Below, in pieces: positions 1 to 5,506 of a stretch of DNA of 14,252 nt. The notes beneath the pieces were generated by a model. That model was not told the DNA's origin, did no database searches, and saw nothing but the letters and a program-made list of their open reading frames with translations. A program made the position numbers and the translations under genes. The DNA comes from Acidobacteriaceae bacterium (GTDB lineage Bacteria; Acidobacteriota; Vicinamibacteria; Vicinamibacterales; CAVVIG01). The stretch is taken from contig JAISPN010000118.1 in the NCBI GenBank assembly GCA_031274845.1, forward strand, positions 1 to 14,252, given 5' to 3'. The first letter of the stretch is position 1, and every line of letters begins with the position of its first letter.

Positions 1-2
1 CG

Positions 3-674
3 CAGGACGAGCGGCGTCTCTCGGGCGTGCTCAGCGAGCGGCGGACCACGTCGCAAGAGTTCTTCTCGTCGTCGGCGGGCCAGTGGGATCGTCTGCGCGA
101 GGAGCTGTTTGGCGCCCGCTTTCATCTGGCGGCGCTCGCCGCCTTTGCCGATCCGGACTGGACCATTGGCGATCTCGGCTGCGGCACCGGCCACCTCGCC
201 GCGGCGCTCGCGCCGTTTGTGCGCCGGGTGATTGCCGTCGATGCGTCCGCCGCCATGCTGCACGCGGCGCGCAAGCGGCTTCAGGGTCTTGAGACGGTCG
301 ACCTCCGGCGGGGCGACCTCGAAGCCTTGCCGCTCGACACGGCGGAACTGGACGCCGCCGTTCTGATGCTCGTCCTGCACCATGTCGCCGACCCGGCGCG
401 CGCGCTCGCCGAGGTCGCGCGGGCCGTGCGCCCCGGCGGCCGTCTCGTCCTCGTCGACATGCTTCCCCACGACCGCGATCACTACCGCTCGACGATGGGG
501 CACGTCTGGCTCGGGTTCAGCGAGCCGCAGATCTCGGAACTACTTGCCGATGCCGGATTCACGGGCGCGCAAAGCGTCGCGCTTCCAGCCGATTCACACG
601 CGAAAGGTCCGGCGCTCTTTGTCGCGACCGGCACCCGACGCTCGTCACACTCGCACACGAAGGAGTTGAGGTAA
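3..674 (+). CDS. ArsR-type regulator/SAM-dependent methyltransferase fusion, C-terminal part (5' end outside window)
   Basis: Class I SAM-dependent methyltransferase domain. Motif I (DLGCGTG) is at nt 171-191, followed by the acidic VIAVDASAAML strand. The HHVADP and RPGGRLVLVDMLPHD segments are typical of UbiE/ArsM-like folds, and the C-terminus carries GHVWLGFSE and AKGPALFVATG. The frame stays open to the window edge and reads QDERRLSG before a GTG at 27. This matches the linker I remember between an ArsR winged helix and the methyltransferase in fused regulators of about 310-330 residues, so I infer that the N-terminal HTH lies outside the window. GTG 27 is a possible start only if the gene is not a fusion. 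The stop overlaps the ahcY start by one base (TAATG), indicating translational coupling. Methyl transfer yields S-adenosylhomocysteine, the substrate of AhcY, so a role in sensing or controlling the methyl cycle is likely. The methyl acceptor is unknown. The methyltransferase fold is secure; the fusion is inference. Confidence 0.8.
   Translation, partial: QDERRLSGVLSERRTTSQEFFSSSAGQWDRLREELFGARFHLAALAAFADPDWTIGDLGCGTGHLAAALAPFVRRVIAVDASAAMLHAARKRLQGLETVDLRRGDLEALPLDTAELDAAVLMLVLHHVADPARALAEVARAVRPGGRLVLVDMLPHDRDHYRSTMGHVWLGFSEPQISELLADAGFTGAQSVALPADSHAKGPALFVATGTRRSSHSHTKELR
660..665 (+). promoter_or_regulatory. Shine-Dalgarno of ahcY
   Basis: AAGGAG lies 8 nt before the ATG at 674, inside the last codons of the methyltransferase gene. 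It supports the 674 start, which shares its A with the upstream TAA stop. Confidence 0.75.
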
Positions 675-2173
675 TGGCCACTGTTGTTGCACACGCGCAC
701 CCGTTCGATGCCGCCCGCGCGGCCAAACGCGAACCGTTCAAAGTGAAAGATCTCGCGCAGGCCGAATTCGGCCGTAAGGAAATCCGCCTCGCGGAGCAGG
801 AGATGCCGGGGCTGATGGCGCTCCGCGCGGAATACGCGCTCGCGCAGCCGCTGAAGGGCGCGCGGATTATGGGCAGCCTGCACATGACGATTCAAACAGC
901 GGTGCTCATCGAAACGCTGACCGCGCTCGGCGCCGACGTGCGCTGGGTGTCGTGCAACATCTTCTCGACGCAAGATCACGCGGCCGCCGCGGTCGCCGTC
1001 GGCCGTCCCGACACGGGCGGTACGCCCGAGCATCCGCGCGGCACGCCGGTGTTTGCGTGGAAGGGGGAAACGCTCGAGGAGTACTGGTGGTGTACGCGCG
1101 AAGCGCTTGAATGGCCCGACGGCAGCGGCCCCACGCTCATCGTCGACGATGGGGGCGATGCGACGCTGGTCGTCCACAAGGGCAAGGAGTTTGAAGCCGC
1201 GGGCGTCGTGCCGGCGTTCAACCCCGAGAAGGAACCCGAAGAGTGGGGCGTCATCCTCGACTGCATCCGCACGTCGATGGCGAGCGACAAGAAGCGCTGG
1301 ACGCGGATTGCGTCAGAAATCCGCGGCGTGAGCGAAGAGACGACCACGGGCGTGCATCGTCTCTACCAGATGATGGAAGCGGGGACGCTGCTCTTCCCGG
1401 CCATCAACGTCAACGACTCGGTGACGAAGAGCAAGTTCGACAACATCTACGGCTGCCGTCACTCGCTGCCGGATGGTCTCGCGCGCGCGACCGACGTCAT
1501 GCTCGGCGGCAAAGTCGCGGTCGTGTTCGGCTACGGCGAAGTCGGCAAGGGGTGCGCGCAGGCGCTGCGCGGTCAGGGCTGCCGCGTCATCGTGACGGAA
1601 ATCGATCCGATCTGCGCGTTGCAGGCGGCGATGGAAGGCTACGAGGTCAACACGATCGAACAGGTCGTCGAGCGCGCCGACATCTTCATCACCGCGACCG
1701 GCAACTACAACATCATCACCGTCGACCATATGGCGCGGATGAAGGACAAGGCGATCGTCGGCAACATCGGTCACTTCGACAACGAGATCGACATGGCCGG
1801 CCTGAAGAAATATCCGGGCGTCGAGCGGATCAACATCAAGCCGCAGTACGACGAGTTCCGCTTCCCGGACGGCCACAGCGTCATGGTGCTCGCCGAAGGG
1901 CGGCTGCTCAATCTCGGCTGCGCCACCGGCCACCCGAGCTTCGTCATGTCCGCGTCGTTCACGAACCAGGTGATCGCGCAGCTCGAACTGCACCAGAACA
2001 CCGGCAAGTACGAGAAGAAGGTCTACATGCTGCCGAAGCACCTCGACGAGCAGGTCGCCCGGCTGCACCTCGATCACCTCGGCGTGACGCTTACGCGCCT
2101 CTCGCAGGATCAGGCCGACTACATCGGCGTGCCGGTCAACGGCCCGTACAAGCCGGATCACTACCGGTACTAA
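674..2173 (+). CDS. ahcY: Adenosylhomocysteinase (S-adenosylhomocysteine hydrolase)
   Basis: NAD-dependent cytosolic enzyme of the activated methyl cycle. It reversibly splits S-adenosylhomocysteine into adenosine and homocysteine, removing a strong inhibitor of methyltransferases. At 499 residues it is full length. The substrate part includes SLHMTIQTAVLIETL and SCNIFSTQDHAAAA. By alignment to the human enzyme by eye, the catalytic residues are D159, E222 (in EETTTGVH), N247, K252 and D256 (in NDSVTKSKFDN). The NAD loop GYGEVGKG is at residues 286-293, and the C-terminus PYKPDHYRY is the conserved lysine/tyrosine tail that reaches into the partner subunit's NAD site. About 38 extra residues lie between D159 and E222 relative to the human form, a known insertion in the long bacterial class. 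It is co-transcribed with the upstream regulator/methyltransferase, and a strong inverted repeat follows it. No SAH riboswitch is possible directly upstream, because that sequence is coding. Confidence 0.98.
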   Translation: MATVVAHAHPFDAARAAKREPFKVKDLAQAEFGRKEIRLAEQEMPGLMALRAEYALAQPLKGARIMGSLHMTIQTAVLIETLTALGADVRWVSCNIFSTQDHAAAAVAVGRPDTGGTPEHPRGTPVFAWKGETLEEYWWCTREALEWPDGSGPTLIVDDGGDATLVVHKGKEFEAAGVVPAFNPEKEPEEWGVILDCIRTSMASDKKRWTRIASEIRGVSEETTTGVHRLYQMMEAGTLLFPAINVNDSVTKSKFDNIYGCRHSLPDGLARATDVMLGGKVAVVFGYGEVGKGCAQALRGQGCRVIVTEIDPICALQAAMEGYEVNTIEQVVERADIFITATGNYNIITVDHMARMKDKAIVGNIGHFDNEIDMAGLKKYPGVERINIKPQYDEFRFPDGHSVMVLAEGRLLNLGCATGHPSFVMSASFTNQVIAQLELHQNTGKYEKKVYMLPKHLDEQVARLHLDHLGVTLTRLSQDQADYIGVPVNGPYKPDHYRY

Positions 2174-2193
2174 ATCTGGTCGACGCTCAAAGA

Positions 2194-2228
2194 ACAACAC
2201 CCGCAAGGAGGCTCCTTGCGGGTGTTGT
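2194..2228. terminator. Bidirectional hairpin terminator between convergent genes
   Basis: The arms at 2194-2210 (ACAACACCCGCAAGGAG) and 2212-2228 are perfect reverse complements around a single G. In practice the stem is about 15-16 bp with a 3-5 nt loop. It lies 20 nt after the ahcY stop and 26 nt after the stop of the opposing gene. T-rich sequence outside the arms is short on both strands (TTGTCGTTT on plus, TTGTTCTTT on minus). The convergent placement supports two-way termination; the weak U-tracts make efficiency uncertain. Confidence 0.75.
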
Positions 2229-2254
2229 CGTTTCACGCGGCGAACAATCAGCTC

Positions 2255-2704
2255 TTACTTCTTGACCATCGCCAGTTCGTTCGCGGCGATTTCGGTCTTG
2301 CCGTCCTTCTCGGTAATCTCGCCGGTAATCTTCACCGTGTGACCGACATGGGGGATCAGCTTTGCGTTCTTGTTGGCCGCAAGGCCCCCCGTGATCCGGT
2401 ACACCTTGCCGTCGTCGGTAATGAGCGCCATCGGCTCACCGTTCTTGGCGCACATCTTGGCGCACTCGGTCATCTGCGCCATGTTGCCCATCGGCATCGG
2501 CATCTGATGATCCGCGTGATCGCCGCCGCCGCTCCCGTTGTGGTCCGCGTGATCCGCGCTGGCGCCGTGATTCAGCATCGACATCGAGCACCCTTCGTCC
2601 ATCACCTGCCCGGTGACGGTCGCGGGCTTCGCCCATGCCGACGCCGCGAGCGCGAGCACGAACGTGGCCGTGGTCACGCCGTTCACCATCTGTTGCATAC
2701 GCAT
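2255..2704 (-). CDS. Small secreted His/Met-rich protein of unknown function, OB-fold-like C-terminus
   Basis: 149 residues. Residues 1-25 form a signal peptide with a hydrophobic core and a likely cleavage after A-W-A at 25. The mature part starts with a short strand (VTGQVMDEGC) and then a low-complexity insert at about residues 40-79. The insert holds five His, including two DHADH motifs (51-55 and 62-66), and seven Met in the SMSML and QMPMPMGNMAQM segments. Next comes ECAKMCAK (C81, C85; C39 lies before the insert). The C-terminal half (ALITDDGKVYRITG, then VGHTVKITGEI and GKTEIAANELAMVKK) resembles small secreted OB-fold-like proteins common in Acidobacteria. The His/Met/Cys content suggests copper or other soft-metal binding outside the cytoplasm, but that is inference. 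GGAGG at 2712-2716 lies 7 nt before the ATG and fixes the start. The gene is divergent from the MFS gene and convergent with ahcY. No named function can be assigned. Confidence 0.85.
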   Translation of the reverse strand: MRMQQMVNGVTTATFVLALAASAWAKPATVTGQVMDEGCSMSMLNHGASADHADHNGSGGGDHADHQMPMPMGNMAQMTECAKMCAKNGEPMALITDDGKVYRITGGLAANKNAKLIPHVGHTVKITGEITEKDGKTEIAANELAMVKK

Positions 2705-2747
2705 GTCGCATCCTCCATCAAGAAAGTACCAAGAGCGCTGGCTCCAC

Positions 2748-2753
2748 TATACT
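2748..2753 (+). promoter_or_regulatory. Candidate -10 element for the MFS gene
   Basis: TATACT lies 13 nt before the ATG at 2767, in the 62-bp gap between divergent genes. No convincing -35 box stands 16-18 bp upstream. Transcription from here would begin about 6 nt before the ATG, giving a nearly leaderless message, in line with the absence of a Shine-Dalgarno sequence. Confidence 0.45.
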
Positions 2754-2766
2754 CAGGTTCGCTCGC

Positions 2767-4059
2767 ATGGCGACATCGCATCCAAAACGGACGCCGCTCT
2801 CCTCGTACCAGCGTCGCGGCTTCTGGGCCGCGTGGGGCGGCTGGGCGCTCGACGGCATGGACTCGTTCATCTACGCGCTCGTGCTCACGCCGGCCGTCAC
2901 CGACCTGCTGCCGCGCTCGGGCATCGAAGCGACGGCGGCCAACATCGGCTACTACGGCAGCCTGCTGCTGGCGCTCTTCATGATCGGCTGGGGGCTGTCG
3001 ATGGCGTGGGGACCGCTGGCCGATCGCTTCGGCCGCATCCGCACGCTGATGCTGACAATCGCCTGCTACTCGCTCTTCACCTTCCTCGGCGCGTTTGTCA
3101 CGAACGTCTGGCAACTCGGCGCGTGCCGTCTGCTCGCCGGCATCGGCATCGGCGGCGAATGGTCGATGGGAGGCACCTACGTCGCCGAGGCGTGGCCGGA
3201 ACATCGGCGCGCAGAAGGCGCCGGCTACATGCACAGCGGCTACTACTTCGGATTCTTCCTCGCGGCGATTGCCAACTTCTCCATCGGCGCGCACCACGGC
3301 TGGCGCTGGATGTTCGCGCTCGGCGGTCTGCCCGCGCTGCTCGTCGGCTTCATCCGCTACGGCGTCCGCGAACCCGAGCGCTGGGAAAAACGGGCCGCCG
3401 CGCACCAATATCCGACGATGTACGCCGCGTTCGCGGCGCTCTTCTCGAAGCGCTACGCGCGCCGCACGCTGCTCAACTCGCTGTTCCTGCTGATTTCGGT
3501 CGTCGGCTTGTGGGCCGGTTCGGTGTACGTGCCCACCTCGGTCATGCAACTGGCCTCGGGCGCGGGCTACACGGCGCAGGAGGCGGCCAAGCTCGCCTCG
3601 TACGGCACGATGGTGCTGTCGGTCGGCACGATTCTCGGCTGCCTCGCGCTGCCGTTGCTCGCGGAACGGGCCGGCCGCCGCGCCACGCTCGGGATCTTCT
3701 TCCTGCTGATGTTCTTCAGCATCGCGATCGGATTCGGCTACGTGTTCTACCTGAGCACGAACGCGCTCGCGTGGTTCTTCGTCGTGCTGTTCTTCCTCGG
3801 CCTCGGCGGCGCCAACTTCGCGATCTACACGCTCTGGCTGCCCGAGCAGTACGACACGTCGTGCCGCGCGAGCGCGTTTGCCTTCACCACGTCGGTCGGC
3901 CGTTTTGCCGGCGCCGGCATCACGTTTCTCGTCGGCAACGCGGTCGCGCGTTACGGATCGCTCGGCACGCCGATCGCGCTCACCTCGCTTGCGTTTCTCG
4001 TCGGTCTCTTCCTGTTGCCGCTCGGCGAAGAGACCAAAGGACGGGCGCTGCCGTCGTAA
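2767..4059 (+). CDS. Major facilitator superfamily transporter (sugar-acid/metabolite:H+ symporter-like)
   Basis: 430-residue inner-membrane carrier with about 12 hydrophobic segments. TM1 carries an acidic pair (WALDGMDSF; D29, D32), as in the sialate (NanT), aromatic acid and metabolite:H+ symporter groups. The loop 2-3 signature GPLADRFGRIRTL starts at residue 82. RLLAGIGIGGEWSMGGTYVAE follows in TM4 and its loop, and the second-half equivalent LLAERAGRRATLG is present. The substrate cannot be read from the sequence; an organic anion or sugar acid is the best guess from motif style. The frame is open further upstream to 2635, but that extension runs antisense into the divergent gene's signal peptide. 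ATG 2767 begins just before the first hydrophobic segment and behind a TATACT box, so it is preferred. No Shine-Dalgarno is visible. The gene ends 40 nt before the his promoter, with no clear terminator in between. Confidence 0.9.
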   Translation: MATSHPKRTPLSSYQRRGFWAAWGGWALDGMDSFIYALVLTPAVTDLLPRSGIEATAANIGYYGSLLLALFMIGWGLSMAWGPLADRFGRIRTLMLTIACYSLFTFLGAFVTNVWQLGACRLLAGIGIGGEWSMGGTYVAEAWPEHRRAEGAGYMHSGYYFGFFLAAIANFSIGAHHGWRWMFALGGLPALLVGFIRYGVREPERWEKRAAAHQYPTMYAAFAALFSKRYARRTLLNSLFLLISVVGLWAGSVYVPTSVMQLASGAGYTAQEAAKLASYGTMVLSVGTILGCLALPLLAERAGRRATLGIFFLLMFFSIAIGFGYVFYLSTNALAWFFVVLFFLGLGGANFAIYTLWLPEQYDTSCRASAFAFTTSVGRFAGAGITFLVGNAVARYGSLGTPIALTSLAFLVGLFLLPLGEETKGRALPS

Positions 4060-4099
4060 CCCGCGCGGCTGCTGTCACGTCCCGATCACCCGCGTCTGT

Positions 4100-4129
4100 T
4101 TGACAGCCGCAAATGGTTCCGAGTACGCT
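4100..4129 (+). promoter_or_regulatory. Candidate sigma70-type promoter of the his operon leader
   Basis: A perfect TTGACA (4100-4105), an 18-bp spacer and TACGCT (4124-4129) as a weak -10. The predicted start at about 4136-4139 falls on or just before the leader ATG at 4139. The rest of the 4060-4138 gap after the MFS gene shows nothing else recognisable. Confidence 0.6.
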
Positions 4130-4138
4130 GTCCTCCTC

Positions 4139-4213
4139 ATGTTCGTTCTCCACCACCATTCCGTGCACCATCATCCCGAATATGTCGGGCCGGCGGAGTT
4201 TTGCGCGATCTAG
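4139..4213 (+). CDS. hisL: Histidine operon leader peptide (six His codons)
   Basis: A 24-codon ORF reading MFVLHHHSVHHHPEYVGP and ending AEFCAI before TAG. Six of 24 codons are His (CAC CAC CAT at 4151-4159; CAC CAT CAT at 4166-4174). It lies between a TTGACA promoter and an intrinsic terminator directly upstream of hisI. In known his attenuators (enterobacteria), a ribosome stalled at such codons for lack of charged tRNA-His shifts the RNA to an antiterminator fold. Here segment 4148-4154, covering the first His codons, can pair with 4192-4198, and the latter region can alternatively pair with the terminator's 5' arm. No Shine-Dalgarno precedes the ATG, and the promoter suggests a leaderless or nearly leaderless start. 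The open frame continues upstream into the MFS gene as a shadow reading, but the promoter position and the His runs point to ATG 4139. The peptide itself is probably only a sensor of translation. Confidence 0.85.
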   Translation: MFVLHHHSVHHHPEYVGPAEFCAI

Positions 4214-4259
4214 GTTGATTCAGGAACGAGTTGAGACCAGATGCACCCCGCCCTCCGGC
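4189..4259 (+). promoter_or_regulatory. Candidate antiterminator pairing of the his attenuator
   Basis: GCCGGCGG at 4189-4196 can pair with CCGCC at 4248-4252 plus GGC at 4257-4259, giving 8 bp with a 4-nt bulge (CTCC). This uses the terminator's left arm and part of its right arm, so it excludes the terminator. The competing 1:2 stem pairs CTCCACC (4148-4154) with GGCGGAG (4192-4198), 6 of 7 positions with one A-C mismatch. A small CCCGA/TCGGG stem (4175-4189) also follows the last His codon. Paired by eye only. Confidence 0.5.
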
Positions 4260-4270
4260 GGGGTTTTTTT
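4246..4270 (+). terminator. Intrinsic terminator of the his leader (attenuator)
   Basis: CCCCGCC (4246-4252), loop CTCC and GGCGGGG (4257-4263) form a perfect 7-bp GC stem, followed by seven Ts (4264-4270). It lies 32 nt after the leader-peptide stop and 16 nt before the hisI ATG, so it cannot serve the MFS gene alone. It must be read through for the operon to be expressed, which is the position of an attenuator. Confidence 0.92.
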
Positions 4271-4286
4271 GTTTCAGGCGATAACT

Positions 4287-4601
4287 ATGGATTTCACGAA
4301 ACTCGACGGATTGATTCCCGCGGTCATTCAGGATGCCACGACCAACGAAGTGCTGATGGTCGGCTTCATGAACGACGAAGCGCTCGCGCTCACGGTCAAG
4401 ACCGGATTTGCCACCTTCTTCAGCCGCACGCGCAACAAGCTGTGGATGAAGGGCGAAACCTCCGGCAACCGTCTCGAAGTGGTCGAGATGCTCACCGACT
4501 GCGACGACGACACGCTGCTCATCAAAGTGAATCGTCAGGGTGACGGCAACGTCTGCCACACCGGCGACCGCACCTGCTTCTCTCGTCCATTCAAGGCATA
4601 G
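4287..4601 (+). CDS. hisI: Phosphoribosyl-AMP cyclohydrolase
   Basis: Third step of histidine synthesis: opens the purine ring of PR-AMP to give ProFAR. At 104 residues it is a stand-alone HisI; E. coli has a HisI-HisE fusion of about 200. Seen in order: GFMNDEALALTVKTG, FFSRTRNKLWMKGETSGN, and the metal-site region DCDDDTLL (C72 with D71, D73 and nearby Asp), then VCHTGDRTCF (C90, C97). The cysteines and aspartates match the zinc and magnesium ligands of the family. The frame is open upstream to 4113, but that stretch overlaps the leader peptide and terminator. ATG 4287, after the terminator T-run, gives the family N-terminus. The Shine-Dalgarno is weak (CAGGCG at about 4275-4280). It is the first structural gene after the attenuator, and hisG starts 8 nt later. 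The HisE activity (PR-ATP pyrophosphatase) is not fused here and not seen elsewhere in the window. Confidence 0.96.
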   Translation: MDFTKLDGLIPAVIQDATTNEVLMVGFMNDEALALTVKTGFATFFSRTRNKLWMKGETSGNRLEVVEMLTDCDDDTLLIKVNRQGDGNVCHTGDRTCFSRPFKA

Positions 4602-4609
4602 CGCTCTCT

Positions 4610-5497
4610 ATGAAACTCAAACTTGGCATCCCCAAAGGATCTCTGCAAGACGCGACGGTGCAGCTCTTCGCCCGCGCGGGGTTCAACATCTACGTCTCGT
4701 CGCGCTCGTACTTTCCGACGATTGACGATCCCGACATCGAGTGCATGCTGATCCGCGCGCAGGAGATGGCGCGCTACGTCTCGGACGGCGTGCTCGACGC
4801 GGGGCTGACCGGCCTCGACTGGATCGCGGAGCACGAAGCGGGCGACGGCACGACCGGCGTCATCGAAAGCATTGCCGATCTCATCTACGCGAAGCAGAGT
4901 TTCGGCAAGGTGCGCTGGGTGCTCGCCGCGCCGGAAGATTCGTCGATCAAGTCGGCAAAGGATCTCGAAGGCAAGACCGTCGCGACCGAACTCGTGCGCG
5001 CGACGCGCGCCTACTTCGCGCGGCAAGGCGTCAACGTGAACGTCGAGTTCTCGTGGGGCGCGACCGAAGTGAAACCGCCGATGCTCGCCGACGCGATCGT
5101 CGAGGTCACCGAAACCGGCTCCTCGCTCCGCGCCAATCGTCTGCGCATCCTCGATACGTTGATGGAATCGAACACGCAGATGATCGCCAACAAAACGGCG
5201 CTCGCCGATCCGTGGAAGAAGACCAAGCTTGAAAACATCGCGCTGTTGCTGAAGGCGGCCATCGAAGCGCAGGGGCGCGTCGGGCTGATGCTCAACGTCG
5301 AGCGCAAGAACCTCTCCGCGATTCTGAGTCTGCTGCCCGCGCTCCAGCGTCCCACGATCTCGAACCTGAGCGACGACCAGTGGGCGGCCGTCAACACGAT
5401 CATCGAAGAGCGCACGGTGCGCGATCTCATCCCGAAGCTGAAGGCCGCGGGCGCGCACGGGATCGTCGAATATCCGCTCAACAAGATCGTGCTCTAG
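4610..5497 (+). CDS. hisG: ATP phosphoribosyltransferase, long form (HisG-L)
   Basis: First committed step: joins ATP and PRPP to give PR-ATP. The 295 residues match the long form, in which a C-terminal ACT-like domain (about residues 220-295, from VGLMLNVERKNLSAIL to IVEYPLNKIVL) binds histidine for feedback inhibition. No HisZ partner is therefore expected, and none is in the window. The N-terminus KLGIPKGSLQ, the DAGLTGLDWI segment and the PRPP loop TETGSSLRANRL (from residue 167) are conserved. ATG 4610 lies 8 nt after hisI, with no clear Shine-Dalgarno, suggesting translational coupling. With the leader attenuator, the pathway appears controlled at both transcription and enzyme level by histidine supply; that combination is inferred from the long-form architecture and the leader. 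Confidence 0.97.
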   Translation: MKLKLGIPKGSLQDATVQLFARAGFNIYVSSRSYFPTIDDPDIECMLIRAQEMARYVSDGVLDAGLTGLDWIAEHEAGDGTTGVIESIADLIYAKQSFGKVRWVLAAPEDSSIKSAKDLEGKTVATELVRATRAYFARQGVNVNVEFSWGATEVKPPMLADAIVEVTETGSSLRANRLRILDTLMESNTQMIANKTALADPWKKTKLENIALLLKAAIEAQGRVGLMLNVERKNLSAILSLLPALQRPTISNLSDDQWAAVNTIIEERTVRDLIPKLKAAGAHGIVEYPLNKIVL

Positions 5498-5506
5498 GAC
5501 TCTGAC

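Noticed and set aside
600..673. SAH riboswitch before ahcY
   Set aside because: The sequence directly upstream is the coding end of the methyltransferase domain, overlapping ahcY by one base, so no non-coding leader exists there.
2635..2766. An extended N-terminus for the MFS transporter
   Set aside because: It is Arg/Ser-rich, runs antisense into the signal peptide of the divergent gene, and lies upstream of the likely -10 box; it looks like a shadow reading of high-GC DNA.
2216..2983. A 255-codon plus-strand ORF opposite the secreted protein gene
   Set aside because: It starts inside the terminator palindrome, is antisense to a gene with a clear signal peptide and Shine-Dalgarno, and shows no domain.
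4163..4246. GTGCA (4163-4167) pairing with TGCAC (4242-4246) as part of the leader fold
   Set aside because: Only five base pairs across a long distance; it may occur, but nothing sets it apart from chance.
4060..4286. T-box riboswitch upstream of hisI
   Set aside because: No T-box sequence (TGGNACCGCG-like) or specifier-loop layout was found; the His-codon ORF with a terminator is better explained as peptide-based attenuation.
4113..4601. A longer hisI start at 4113, giving a 162-residue protein
   Set aside because: The extra N-terminus is read through the leader peptide region and the terminator in another frame and has no HisI character; ATG 4287 gives the family N-terminus.
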